Shown: positions 23,865-33,500 of the stretch, one piece after another
Layout: every line of letters starts with the position of its first letter
How positions within the stretch are numbered: position 1 is the first letter of the stretch
Source of the DNA: GCA-003244245 sp964250265
GTDB taxonomy: Bacteria; Actinomycetota; Actinomycetes; Mycobacteriales; Pseudonocardiaceae
Direction: 5' to 3'
DNA: 42,101 nt
Assembly (NCBI GenBank): GCA_964250265.1
Contig: CAXUFG010000016.1
Location: 1-42,101, forward strand
Position numbers and translations under genes: made by a program
The notes under the pieces: generated by a model
The model's input: only the letters and a program-made list of their open reading frames with translations
The model's database searches: none
Told to the model about the DNA's origin: nothing

Positions 23865-25441
23865 GTCGCTCCTGCTGGTGCCGGCGCGGTGGGCTCGATG
23901 CGCCTCCGCAAGCCCAAGGGGTCGCGGCGCAGCAGGGCAGTAGCCGCCACCATCGACGCGGCCACCATCCCGAGCTGGTAAGGCCAAGCGGAGAACGCAT
24001 CCTCCCCGGTGGGGTAGGTGCATACCACCAGCCAGACGGAGCCGGCGACCGCCCAGGCCAGGGTGCGCCGCGGCCACGGCAGGGCGGCGGCGAGAACGAG
24101 TGCCCAGCTGAAGTACCAGGGCAGGGTGGCCGGAGCCAGGAGCGCCGCCCACAGCAGCGTCAGCGCGGTTCGGCGAACGGCCTGAGCTCCCCCGTCCCTG
24201 GCTAGCCACCACTGCCGGGCGAAGACGGCCAGGAACACCCCGGATCCCAGCAGCCGGCAGACCAGGATGAATGGGTGTTTGCTCACATGGCCGAACGGAG
24301 ACACCAGGCCGTATGCGAGCTCACCGGCCGCCGTCGGCAGCGACATCCAGTTGACGATCAGCGACGGAGTGTCCAGGGCAGGGACCCAGCCCAGGCCCAC
24401 GCCCGAGAGCCAGGTGATGCCGGCGAAGGTCGTGCCGAATACTGCCACGCTGCCCGCGCCGGCACGCAGCAACGCGGCGCGGCGGTCACCAGGCAGCCGT
24501 GCCGCCCAGATCAGGACCAGAAACGGCAGCGCGATACCGGCTGATGCCTTGATTGCCATCGCCATGGTGCCCAATGCGATTCCGGCGATGTGCCGGCGTT
24601 CCAGCATCAGCAAGGTTCCCGTTGCCAGTAGACCGGTCATCAGCAGATCGTTGTGCGGACCACCAATCAGATGCACCACCGTCAGCGGGTTGGCGACCAC
24701 CAGCCAGAGCGTCACGGCGGGATCGCCGCCGAGCCGCCCGGCCAGCCGGGGTAGCGCAAAAACCAGCAGAGCCAAGCCGCTGAGCAGCACCAACCGCAGT
24801 GCGATCACACCCAGGATGAGATCGTCGCCGACCAGCCGGTTCACCAGCTTGGCGAGGTAGATGAACAGCGGGCCATAAGGGGCCGGGGTCGTCTGCCACA
24901 CGTAGTGCACGTTGTCCGCGATGGCTCCGGGCGGCAGCTTGAGGGGGCCCACCTGGTAGGGATCCAGCCCGCGCGCGGCGAGGGCACCCTGCGCCAGGTA
25001 GCTATAGACGTCCCTGGTGAACAGCGGCGGTGAGAGCAAAATGGGCGCGACCCACACCGCACAGGCGAGCTTCACCTGCTGGGCGCTGGTGGTGCCGGCC
25101 AGCACATCGCGTCCCAGCCGTACCCATGCCCACACCATCATCCCGACACCGAGATAGAGCCCTATGGTGGCGAGGTCGTGCCCGTGCCCGTACCTGGTCC
25201 AGGAAAGCGAACCTCTGGCGATCAGCGGGTCGGTGACGAGGATGCCGCCGGCCCCGATCGCCATCACCGCGACCAGCAGGGAGCCGGTCATCCCAAGCAG
25301 CACGGTCCCCGAGAGCAGCCGCCCCGGGCGCAGCCGGTCGAGCAGCAACGCGGGCTGTTGCTGTTGCGACTCGTGAGCTGGCCGAGGCGCGAGAGGTGTG
25401 TAGCGAGGAGCCGCTGTGGCAGGCCGTGGGTTCATCGTCAT
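23861..25441 (-). CDS. Carotene biosynthesis-associated membrane protein (TIGR03459-like, MptA/MptB-type glycosyltransferase fold)
   Basis: The polytopic membrane protein has 526 residues from ATG 25441, with about 13 hydrophobic segments. It resembles both the actinobacterial carotene-associated membrane family and the polyprenol-phosphomannose-dependent alpha-1,6-mannosyltransferases (GT-C fold). The first extracytoplasmic loop has the acidic TRDVYSYLAQG motif where GT-C enzymes keep their catalytic Asp, followed by GLDPYQVGPLKLP and TPAPYGPLFIYLAKLV. HLIGGPHNDLLMTGLL and AIKASAGIALPFL are also conserved. It sits between crtI and crtB and overlaps crtB by ATGA, which argues for carotenoid glycosylation or transport over lipoglycan synthesis, though neither is proven. 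The start lacks a clear ribosome site; ATG 25435 is two codons later. Confidence 0.85.
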   Translation of the reverse strand: MTMNPRPATAAPRYTPLAPRPAHESQQQQPALLLDRLRPGRLLSGTVLLGMTGSLLVAVMAIGAGGILVTDPLIARGSLSWTRYGHGHDLATIGLYLGVGMMVWAWVRLGRDVLAGTTSAQQVKLACAVWVAPILLSPPLFTRDVYSYLAQGALAARGLDPYQVGPLKLPPGAIADNVHYVWQTTPAPYGPLFIYLAKLVNRLVGDDLILGVIALRLVLLSGLALLVFALPRLAGRLGGDPAVTLWLVVANPLTVVHLIGGPHNDLLMTGLLATGTLLMLERRHIAGIALGTMAMAIKASAGIALPFLVLIWAARLPGDRRAALLRAGAGSVAVFGTTFAGITWLSGVGLGWVPALDTPSLIVNWMSLPTAAGELAYGLVSPFGHVSKHPFILVCRLLGSGVFLAVFARQWWLARDGGAQAVRRTALTLLWAALLAPATLPWYFSWALVLAAALPWPRRTLAWAVAGSVWLVVCTYPTGEDAFSAWPYQLGMVAASMVAATALLRRDPLGLRRRIEPTAPAPAGAT

Positions 25442-25484
25442 GGCGGCCGTATGTTCCCACAGCGTGGAGTAGGTGGAACCCGTG

Positions 25485-25512
25485 GTGACCTGGTCGTGAC
25501 CTAGTAGTGACC
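25485..25512. repeat. Three direct repeats of GTGACC at 11-bp spacing
   Basis: GTGACC occurs at 25485, 25496 and 25507, each followed by five bases beginning T. The 11-bp phasing places all copies on one face of the helix, as in sites of OmpR/PhoB-type regulators. It lies in the 95-bp gap between crtI and the membrane-protein gene, upstream of the latter. The binding factor is unknown. Confidence 0.55.
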
Positions 25513-25536
25513 TCGGCTTGAACAACTCAGTGGGGA

Positions 25537-27069
25537 TCAGCCGCTCACGGCGGTGCGCTGGCGTGCTCCGGCGGTGGTGATCCGGGCAGCGGCGAGCTTA
25601 CCGGAGATGATCGCGGTGGGCACTCCCACCCCGGGCGTCGTGCCGCACCCGGCGAGTACCACATTGCTCCGTCCGCGCACCAGATTCGCTGGGCGGAAGG
25701 GTCCGGTCTGAGCGAAGGTGTGCGCCGCCGAGAACGGTGTTCCGGCTGCTAGTCCCTGGGCCGCCCAGTCCGCGGGAGTGACCAGCTGCTCGATGTCGAT
25801 GGCCTCGCCGAGATCGGTGAGTCCGCGCTGCTCCAACGTGTTTACCAGCTCGTCGCGGTAGGCAGGCCCCAGGGTGGCCCAGTCCAGTGGTGCGGTGTGC
25901 AGGTTGGGGCAGGGTGCGAGGATGTAGAGCAGTTCCCGGCCCTCGGGGGCCAGGCTCGGATCGGTGGCGGTGGGACGGGTGATCAGCAGTGACGGATCGG
26001 TCATCAGCCGCCCACGGTAGATGATCTCGTCGAAGGTGCGCTCCCACGCCTGGCCGAAGGTGATCGTGTGGTGTGCCAGCCCCGTCCAACCTGGCGCGTT
26101 GCCCGGCCGGACGCCGGCGTGCAGCACCACCGCCGAGGGTGACCAGCGCAGTGGCACCAGCCTCCGTGGCGCGCGGCCGAGTAGCCGGTGTACTACGGGG
26201 AGATCGGGCGTCAGGACCAGCGCGTCGGCGGTGATCCGTTGGCCGTCAGCTGTGCGTACGGCGGTGACGCGATCTCCGGAGTGTTCCAGGGCAGTCACCG
26301 TCGCCTGGTAGCGCAGTTCGGCGCCGGCGTCACAGGCCGCATCGGCCAGTGCCTGCGGCAGCGCCTGCATGCCCCCCCGGGGGAACCAGACTCCGGCCAC
26401 GGTGTCCATGTAGGCGATCACCGCGTACGCGCCGAGGGCATGTTGTGGCGGTACTCCCGCGTAGAGGGACTGGAAGGAGAAGATCCGTTTCAGTCGCTCG
26501 TCATTCAGGAAGCGACCGACCTGGGCCCCCAGCCGGCCGAAGCCGCCCAGCGCGGCCAGCGTCGCCAGATCGCGGACGGCGTCCCGGCCCGCGACCAGAT
26601 CCAGCGGGGAGTCGAAGTTGCCGCCGATGAACCGGCCGATCTCGACCTGGTACAGCTTGGTCAGCCAGCGCCGCAGCCGCAGGTAGCCGAGCGCTTCGCG
26701 CGCACCGGCGACGGCCCTGATCTCGGCCTCCATCGCCTCGGCGTCGGTGTGCACGTCGATCACCGACCCGTCCGCGAAGCGGGCCCGGTAGGCCGGGTGC
26801 AACGCCACCAGCTCCAACCGCGCGGCCAGCGAGTCGCCCACCGCCGCCAGCGCTTCATCGACCAGCTCCGGCATGGTGAGCACGGTGGGGCCGGTGTCGA
26901 GACGGTAGCCGCCCAGATCCAGCCGTCCAGCCCGACCGCCCGGGTGGGGCTGCGACTCCAGCACGGTCACCCGGCGTCCGGATCCGAGCAGGTGGAGTGC
27001 CGCGGACAGGCCGGCTAGTCCGGCGCCGACGACGACGACGTGATCGGTGGGTCCGGGGACGGTGCGCAT
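25537..27069 (-). CDS. crtI: Phytoene desaturase
   Basis: This FAD enzyme introduces double bonds into phytoene towards neurosporene or lycopene. It has 510 residues from ATG 27069; an in-frame GTG at 27078 is the alternative. The N-terminal Rossmann motif VVVVGAGLAGLSAALHLLGS is followed by GGRAG. Middle segments typical of CrtI include FPRGGMQALPQALADAA. The C-terminal FAD-binding signature is LAGCGTTPGVGVPTAIISGK. It starts 24 bases after the crtE stop, so it is in the same operon. The number of desaturation steps cannot be read from sequence, and no cyclase gene is present in the window. Confidence 0.93.
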   Translation of the reverse strand: MRTVPGPTDHVVVVGAGLAGLSAALHLLGSGRRVTVLESQPHPGGRAGRLDLGGYRLDTGPTVLTMPELVDEALAAVGDSLAARLELVALHPAYRARFADGSVIDVHTDAEAMEAEIRAVAGAREALGYLRLRRWLTKLYQVEIGRFIGGNFDSPLDLVAGRDAVRDLATLAALGGFGRLGAQVGRFLNDERLKRIFSFQSLYAGVPPQHALGAYAVIAYMDTVAGVWFPRGGMQALPQALADAACDAGAELRYQATVTALEHSGDRVTAVRTADGQRITADALVLTPDLPVVHRLLGRAPRRLVPLRWSPSAVVLHAGVRPGNAPGWTGLAHHTITFGQAWERTFDEIIYRGRLMTDPSLLITRPTATDPSLAPEGRELLYILAPCPNLHTAPLDWATLGPAYRDELVNTLEQRGLTDLGEAIDIEQLVTPADWAAQGLAAGTPFSAAHTFAQTGPFRPANLVRGRSNVVLAGCGTTPGVGVPTAIISGKLAAARITTAGARQRTAVSG

Positions 27070-27093
27070 GGGTGGCACGTTACGCGTGGTCGC

Positions 27094-28248
27094 TCAGTGC
27101 ACCCGGCAGGTGGCTTGTGCGGCCAGCTCGGTGAGCCGGGTGCCGGCCGGCTCGTCCAGCTCTGCGGTGCGCAGGATGCGCAGTGCAGAGTCGGTGAGTG
27201 TGGTGATTCGGCGCTCCACCTCGGCCACTGCGCCAAGCTCGATCAGCAACTCGCGGACCTCGGTCACGGCGTCCTCGTCCACTTGCGGGTTCCCGATCGC
27301 AGCACGCAAGACGTCGGCTGCTCCGGTCTGGCGCTTCTCGTCGGCGGCCCGCAGGCCGTAGGCCAGCAGCAGCGTCCGCTTCCCCTCGCGCAGATCATCG
27401 CCGGCCGGCTTGCCGGTGACCCGAGGATCGCCGAACATACCCAGCAAGTCGTCGCGGAGCTGGAAGGCGACGCCGATGTCAGCGCCGAAGCAGCGGTAGG
27501 CGTGGACCAGCGCCGGGTTCGCTCCACCAATTGCGGCGCCCAGATGTAGCGGGCGCTCAACGGTATAGGCCGCCGTTTTGTACCGGTCGATCTGCAGGGC
27601 GGTCTCCGGGGTCTCGTCGCCGCAGGCCTGGGTGAGGACATCGAGGTATTGACCGGCGAGCACCTCGGTGCGCATTGCTTGCCATACGGCATGCGCTCCG
27701 GTCAGTTGATCAGGCCACAGGCCTGCGCCTCGCAGCATATCGTCGGCCCAGGCCAGCGCGATGTCGCCGAGCAAGATGGCGGTGGCGGCGCCGAAGCGTT
27801 CCGGTGCGCCCAACCATCCGGCTGCCCGATGCCGGGCCGCGAACTCGACGTGCACCGTTGGTGCGCCGCGGCGGGTGATCGAGTCGTCCATCAGATCGTC
27901 GTGTATCAAAGCGCAGGCCTGGATCAGCTCCAGGGAGCTCACCGCGCGGAGCACCGACCGGGCCTGCGGGTCGGTCGGCGAGCCGCCGGCTCCTCGCCAT
28001 CCCCACCAGGCGAAGGTGGGGCGCAGTCGTTTGCCACCGCCGAGGACGAACTCGCTCAGCGAGTCCACGGCGGTGACGAACTGTGGGTCGATCTGTGCGG
28101 CCTCGTCGCGCTTGGCCTGGAGGAAGGCGCCCAGCTCGCGGTTCACTTCGGCGCGCAGGTCTGCATCGAGCGGATGAATCTGCCCATTCTTCGCTAGCCC
28201 GTTGAGGGACCGAGTCCGGGCTCGGCGGGTGGCGTTCCCCTGCGCCAT
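27094..28248 (-). CDS. crtE: Geranylgeranyl diphosphate synthase (polyprenyl synthetase)
   Basis: The enzyme chain-elongates isoprenyl diphosphates to C20 for the downstream crtB. It has 384 residues from ATG 28248, with AGGAGG four bases upstream. Conserved elements are GGGKRLRPTFAWWG, the first Asp-rich motif HDDLMDD, GDIALAWADDML, and the second motif FQLRDDLLGMFGD, followed by GDDLREGKRTLLL. An N-terminal extension of about 40 residues is usual for actinobacterial IdsA-type enzymes. It is the first gene of the crtE-crtI-membrane protein-crtB operon, so it likely sets the GGPP pool for carotenoids. Confidence 0.93.
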   Translation of the reverse strand: MAQGNATRRARTRSLNGLAKNGQIHPLDADLRAEVNRELGAFLQAKRDEAAQIDPQFVTAVDSLSEFVLGGGKRLRPTFAWWGWRGAGGSPTDPQARSVLRAVSSLELIQACALIHDDLMDDSITRRGAPTVHVEFAARHRAAGWLGAPERFGAATAILLGDIALAWADDMLRGAGLWPDQLTGAHAVWQAMRTEVLAGQYLDVLTQACGDETPETALQIDRYKTAAYTVERPLHLGAAIGGANPALVHAYRCFGADIGVAFQLRDDLLGMFGDPRVTGKPAGDDLREGKRTLLLAYGLRAADEKRQTGAADVLRAAIGNPQVDEDAVTEVRELLIELGAVAEVERRITTLTDSALRILRTAELDEPAGTRLTELAAQATCRVH

Positions 28249-28441
28249 CGAACCTCCTGCGATCGTGGTGAGGGCGCCGCGTGGTCGGGCCTGCACTCGC
28301 TGTGCATGCCGACGATAGGGCTACGTCAGGTCGACATGTGCCCGGGTTCGGCCACGGCGGGGTCCCGGTTCAGTTTGGTCGCCCTTCCGGTACCCCTGAC
28401 CCCGTTTGTAAGCAGCCTCGACCACACCAACCTGCGGTGCC
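28249..28441. promoter_or_regulatory. Upstream region of the carotenoid operon
   Basis: These 193 bases lie between crtE and the GNAT gene end and must hold the operon promoter. A -10-like TATCGT can be read on the minus strand near 28309-28314, but no convincing -35 is placed. No strong palindrome was found, so the regulation is not visible. Confidence 0.35.
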
Positions 28442-29002
28442 CTAGATCGGCAGCGTGCGGGTCAGCACAGCGAAGTCCCGGGAGTCACCGGTGAAGTGGT
28501 AGTGACGCAGCAGGTCGGTGAACCCGAACCGGCGGTAGAGCCGCCAGGCCCGGGTCGGGCCCTCGGGAGTGGATAGCAACGCGCGCGGGGCGTCCACTCT
28601 GGAGAGGAGTTCGGTGAGCAGGGCCGTGCCGATACCCCTGCCCTGCGCGTCCGGGTGCACATGCAGCTCGGTCAGCTCGAAGTAGTCGGCGAGCTCGCGT
28701 TGCGCCGCAGCGGGGTCGATGATTCGCAGTCCACGGTGCACCTCGTCATGCCACCACTGACCGGGCGCCCCACGGTAGCCGTAGCCGATGCCCACGAGGG
28801 TGTCCGCTTCGAAGGCGGCTACGCATAACCACCCGGCCCGAAGCATGTGCTCCAACCACATCGGGCTCCGGTGCCGGGCGGTGCCGGGTGGGTAGCGCAT
28901 CGCGGTGACGTAGATGCGTAGCGCATCGTCTAACCGTTCGCGCAACTGCGCCGCCGTCAGCTCGGTCAGCTTGGCCGGTTCACGGGCGCGCATCGCGGTC
29001 AC
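28442..29002 (-). CDS. GNAT-family N-acetyltransferase
   Basis: The protein has 186 residues. The acetyl-CoA binding motif is clear: ELHVHPDAQGRGIGTALLTE (about 122-141), with the preceding strand ADTLVGIGYGYRG and the closing TRAWRLYRRFGFTDL. The substrate is unknown. GTG 29002 is supported by AGGAG seven bases upstream; ATG 28993 is three codons later. It stands alone between the carotenoid operon and the divergent HEPN operon, with which it shares a 283-bp intergenic region. Confidence 0.9.
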   Translation of the reverse strand: MTAMRAREPAKLTELTAAQLRERLDDALRIYVTAMRYPPGTARHRSPMWLEHMLRAGWLCVAAFEADTLVGIGYGYRGAPGQWWHDEVHRGLRIIDPAAAQRELADYFELTELHVHPDAQGRGIGTALLTELLSRVDAPRALLSTPEGPTRAWRLYRRFGFTDLLRHYHFTGDSRDFAVLTRTLPI

Positions 29003-29116
29003 CGCCGAGCTCCTGTGTTGGCCGGCGGTCCGGCGAAACGGGCGGTGTCAACGGGGCGCACGGCTCCCATAAGACCACGGCCAGACCCCGGCCCGGCGCC
29101 TTTCCAGGATTGGCAC

Positions 29117-29172
29117 TTGACGCAACCGAGTCTCAAGGGGTTAACCTTGAGCAGTGTCGAACACATGTTCGA
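29117..29172 (+). promoter_or_regulatory. LexA-boxed promoter of the HEPN operon
   Basis: A perfect actinobacterial SOS box, TCGAAC-ACAT-GTTCGA, lies at 29157-29172. Just upstream, TTGACG (29117-29122) and GTTAAC (29140-29145), 17 bases apart, make a plausible promoter. LexA bound at the box would sit over the start-site region and block transcription. The consensus TCGAACN4GTTCGA is established for actinobacterial LexA; occupancy here is inferred. Confidence 0.8.
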
Positions 29173-29285
29173 ACACGGGTCCGGCGGTGGCACGGGGGAA
29201 GCGTGTCGCCGCCGGACTCCGCCGGCTTCCCCACGGCGGAGTCGATCCATGTTGCCCATCACGACTCCCGACCCAGGAGGCCGAC

Positions 29286-29735
29286 GTGCCCGCTGTAGCT
29301 CCGCTCACCTCAACCATTGGGCTGCGGTATGACAGCCCCAGCCACTATGACAGCTCCAGGCGCCACTCGCCCAGCGCATGCGCTCTCCTGGAACAAGCTC
29401 GGCAGGGACTACTGGACGCCGAGTACGCCACACATCCTGTGGAACGCTACGCCCAGGCACACCTCGCGGCGCTGCGCGCGGCGGCCGCCGTACTGGCGGC
29501 CCGAACCCGGCCGCGCCGCCGTGCTCAGCCGACCAGCGCATGGACGCTGCTCACGACCGTCGCGCCGGAACTCGCGGAATGGTCGGCGTTTTTTGCCGCC
29601 GCCTCGGCCACCAGGGCAGCCGCTCAGGCCGGTGTGCACCGTCTGGTGACGAATCGCGATGCCGACGACATGGTGCGTCAGGCTGGTCAGTTCCTCATCC
29701 TCGCGCAGCGCGCGGCGACGAGGACCTTCCGATGA
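29286..29735 (+). CDS. SAV_6107-type HEPN domain protein
   Basis: The small helical protein has 149 residues from GTG 29286, with AGGAGG (29275-29280) five bases upstream. Similarity to the actinobacterial SAV_6107 HEPN family is seen in LLDAEYATHPVERYAQAHLA and the C-terminal ADDMVRQAGQFLILAQRA. HEPN proteins include RNases with an R-x4-6-H pair; here R54-YAQA-H59 fits that spacing, but it lies in an early helix and its role is uncertain. The frame stays open upstream through the LexA box, yet the ribosome site fixes the start at 29286. It overlaps the next gene by ATGA. The SOS box upstream predicts induction by DNA damage. Function is unknown. Confidence 0.8.
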   Translation: MPAVAPLTSTIGLRYDSPSHYDSSRRHSPSACALLEQARQGLLDAEYATHPVERYAQAHLAALRAAAAVLAARTRPRRRAQPTSAWTLLTTVAPELAEWSAFFAAASATRAAAQAGVHRLVTNRDADDMVRQAGQFLILAQRAATRTFR

Positions 29736-30505
29736 GCGCTCCGCGGTCGCTGATCGACTACGGCCGGTTGCTGGATGTGATCGGCATAGAGGGCGAATTG
29801 ATGCTCACAATGGCGGCTTCAGCGCTGCCGCACGCGGCGCAGTCCGAGGTACCCGGCTGTCCGGATTTCACGTTGGAAAAGACATTGCAGCACGTCGGCA
29901 GCGTGCACCGGGTGGCTCGGCTGTGGGTGCGCGACGGGCGTCGACCCGAGCAGTGGCAGCGATCTCCGGCCGACGGCGACCTGGTGGGCTTCGTGCGCAG
30001 TGGCCTAGATGAGTTGCTCGCGGAGCTGGGCCTGCATGACCCGGCAGAACCCTGCGATACATGGTGGCCTGCGGATCGTACACACGGCTTCTGGCGGCGT
30101 CGGATGGCTCACGAGACCACCGTGCACCGAGTCGATGTGGAAGCTGCGGCTGGCGGGCCGGTACATCCCGTTGACGCCGAGCTCGCCCTTGACGGCATCG
30201 ACGAGGTGCTTTTTCTGTGGTTCGGTCACCGCCTCGGTGAGCTGCGGATGTCGTCACCGCAGCGGGGAGCGGTGGCGCTGTCCGCCGCGCAACGGCGGTG
30301 GCTGGCAATCTTCGAGCCTGGCCGCTCCGTCGCTCGGCGGGTGGACGAGCTCGACGCCCGGTCTGCGGACGCCACGGTGAGCGGCGATCCCATGGATCTG
30401 TACCTGTGGTCCTGGGGACGCCTGCCTGATCAGTCGGTCCACATCTCCGGTGATCATGAGGCCGTCGCCCGACTCTGGACCCTGTTGCGGCCTGCGACGC
30501 AGTGA
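29732..30505 (+). CDS. Maleylpyruvate isomerase family (mycothiol-dependent, DinB-like) protein
   Basis: The protein has 257 residues from ATG 29732 (AGGA seven bases upstream; ATGA overlap with the HEPN gene). The N-terminal MDMPI/DinB-like four-helix domain keeps the metal-ligand pattern: H in LEKTLQHVGSVHRVARLW, and the pair in MAHETTVHRVDVEAA. A C-terminal domain follows (LDGIDEVLFLWFGHRL, then DPMDLYLWSWGR). Family members use mycothiol or act as metal-dependent thiol transferases; most are uncharacterised. Coupling to a LexA-controlled HEPN gene suggests a role in damage or electrophile stress. It is convergent with lhr, 19 bases apart. Confidence 0.85.
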   Translation: MSAPRSLIDYGRLLDVIGIEGELMLTMAASALPHAAQSEVPGCPDFTLEKTLQHVGSVHRVARLWVRDGRRPEQWQRSPADGDLVGFVRSGLDELLAELGLHDPAEPCDTWWPADRTHGFWRRRMAHETTVHRVDVEAAAGGPVHPVDAELALDGIDEVLFLWFGHRLGELRMSSPQRGAVALSAAQRRWLAIFEPGRSVARRVDELDARSADATVSGDPMDLYLWSWGRLPDQSVHISGDHEAVARLWTLLRPATQ

Positions 30506-30524
30506 GCCGGCCCTCGCTGTCGCC

Positions 30525-33500
30525 TCAGGCGCGTAACCGCAACCCGAGGGGGGTGGCTCGGAACCCAGCATCGCGAAGCGGCTCGGCCAGCGCCGACCCC
30601 AGCGCCGCCTCGCCATCGGCTCGCTCCACGGACAGCGAGCCCAACCAGCCCTGCGCAACCGCACGGGCGAGGCCGCCTACTGCGGCACGCAACCTGCCGG
30701 TGTCCTCGGTGAACGACAGCAGCGATCGGCCGCCGCGTTCGACGTAGAGCACCGCGGCGCCGTCTACCAGGACCGCCAACGCTCCGGCCTTGCGTCCAGG
30801 TCGGTGCCGTACCGCACCGACGGTGGATGGCCACGGCAGAGCGGCCCCGTAGGGCTGAGCTGGATCGGTGGCGGCAAGAACCACCGTGGCCGCACTGCCG
30901 TCAACCGGTTGGCCGACGGCCCGCAACCGATCAATGGCGCCCGGGACGGCGAACTGCGCAGCTCCGAGTCCCTCGACGACGTACCCGCGCCGGCACCGGC
31001 CGGATTCCTCCATCGCCCGCAACACCTTGTAGACGCCGGCAAAGCCACCGGCGACTCGTTCGGTGTCCAGGGCCCCTCGGGTGAGTACCCCGTGGCGTTC
31101 GAGGAATGTCTCGGCTCGTGCGTGCGCCCGGCGGGTGGCGTCAGATTGGGGTACCGGCGACAGCGACCACCGTCCAGCGGCGGTCGGCGGGCCGGTTCGG
31201 GAGGTCATCGGCGGCCGTCCAGCGCGCATCCGGGCGTACCGGCCGCGCGGTGCTGACCGGCGTGGCCGATGCGCTGGTGAGCGGCCGGATACCAGGGCCC
31301 GCAGTGGCGCAAGCGAGTCGTTGGTCAGCAATCCTGCCCACACCAGGTCCCAGACTGCCGCGACCACGTCGGCGTCGCTGGGCGCCAGCTCACCATCAGC
31401 GAGCAGGTACTGACCGGTCCGGTCGGCAAGTTGCCGGAAGAACAGCGCGCCACCCTCGGCCGGCCCACCGGCTGGATCCCAGCCCAGCGCCCGCAGCACC
31501 CCGCGGTGGGACGGCGTGAGGGCAAGCTGCTCATCGAGGTCGGGCAGCACCAGATCGGCCAGATCGGTAGGAGCCAGGGCGATCCACCCATCGCCCCCAG
31601 GCAGCGATCCGCACCCGATCCAGCTCACCTCGCCGGAGATGGTGAGCTCATCGAGCAGCGCGGGGGAGTAGCCGGGAAGTCTGGCCGGCAGCAGCAGTGA
31701 TTCCAGTGCGCTGGCCGGCACCGGCGCACCAGCCAGCTGCTCCACCGCGCCGAGCACGTCCTCCGGGGTGGATGCACTGCGGAGCCGCCGCGCCGGTCCG
31801 GCGCTACCGCCGGGTGGGTCCCAGGAGCCGATCCCGTGCCAGGCCGGCAGGAAGCGGCCCAGGGCGGCCTGTTCGACCGGCTCCACCTCGGCCCGTAAGC
31901 GAGCTAACGACGCTCGCCGCAACCGCCGCAGTACCTCTGCGTGGCAGTACTCCGTTCCGCCGCCACCGAGCTCAACCGGGCGGAGCTCACCGCGGACCAC
32001 GGTGCCGCTCCCGGTCATCCGATCCAGCACCGCACCCACCACGGCGACCCCGAGCCCGAAGCGATCTGCGGCAGCGGACGCGCTGAACGGTCCGTGCGTT
32101 CTGGCGTAGCGCAGGAGAAGATCCCCGAGCGGGTCGGTCACCGGTTCGGTGAACACCTCCGGCACTCCGACCGGCAGGGCTGCACCCAGCGCGTCGCGCA
32201 CCCGCCCGGCGTCCTCGATCGCGATCCAGCGTCGCTCGCCGGAGATGCGGACCATGATGGTTCGCCGGGTCGCACCGAGTTCGGCAAGCCATTCCGGGGC
32301 CACGCCGCGCTGCGTGGCCTCCGCCTCGGTGAGATCGCCCAGTGCGCGCAGCAGGTCGGCAGCCCCCTCGATGTCCCGGACACGCCGTTCTGGATCGAGG
32401 CGTTGCAGCTGCGCCTCCACCTCGTTGAGCACCTCCGGGTCGAGCAGCTCCCGGATCGCTTCGGAGCCCAGCAGCTCCGCCAGCAACGTGGAGTCCAGTG
32501 CAAGCGCCGCGGCCCTGCGCTCGGCTAGGGGGGCGTCCAGCTCGTAGAGGAACATCCCCACGTAGCCGAACAGCAGGCTACGGGCGAACGGGGACGGCGA
32601 CGGGGTGGCGAGCTCCACCACTCGGACCCGCCGGGCCCGCACCTCCGACATCAGTTCTCGTAGCCCGGGCAGGTCATAGACGTCCTGCAGGCATTCCCGC
32701 ATCGCCTCCAGCACGACCGGAAACTGCTCGTACTTGGCGGCGACGGCGAGCAGCTGGGCTGAGCGCTGCCGCTGCTGCCACAGCGGCGTGCGGCGCCGCG
32801 GATCGCGGCGTGGCAGCAGCAGGGACCGCGCAGCGCACTCGCGGAATCGGGAGGCGAACAGCGCCGAGCCCCCTACTTCGGCGATCACCAGCTGGTCGAT
32901 TTCGTCCGGGTCGAACAGCACGTCCTCGGCCGTGGGCGCCACCTCGACGCCGTCGGCGTCCAGCGCGTCCGGGAGCCGCAACACGATCCCGTCGTCGGCG
33001 CTGGCCACCTGCGCTTCGACGCCGCGCCTTTCCCGCAGCCGGGCGCCGATCGCCAGCGCCCAAGGCCCGTTGACCTGCGCGCCGAACGGGGAGTGCACCA
33101 CCATCCGCCAGTCACCCAGCTCGTCGCGGAAACGCTCCACCAGCACCGTGCGGTCGTCAGGCACATGACCGGTGGCTTCGCGCTGTTCGTGCAGGTAGGA
33201 CAGCAGGTTGTCGGCAGCCCAGGCGTCGAGCCCGATCCCCTCGACGCGGCTGCGCGCTGCATCCGCTCCGGTGCCGCTGAGCTCACGGACGAACGCGCCC
33301 AGCGCCCGCCCTAACTCCAGGGGCCGTCCGGGGGCGTCGCCCTTCCAGAACGGCATCCTGGCCGGTTCGCCAGGCACGGGCAGCGCGATGACCCGGTCGT
33401 GGGTGATGTCTACGATCTTCCACGAGGTCGAACCGAGCAGGAATGTGTCGCCCACCCGGGACTCGTACACCATCTCCTCGTCGAGTTCGCCGACCCGCGA

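Noticed and set aside
29154..29285. Upstream in-frame extension of the HEPN gene from GTG 29154
   Set aside because: It would place the LexA box inside coding sequence; AGGAGG five bases before GTG 29286 marks the real start.
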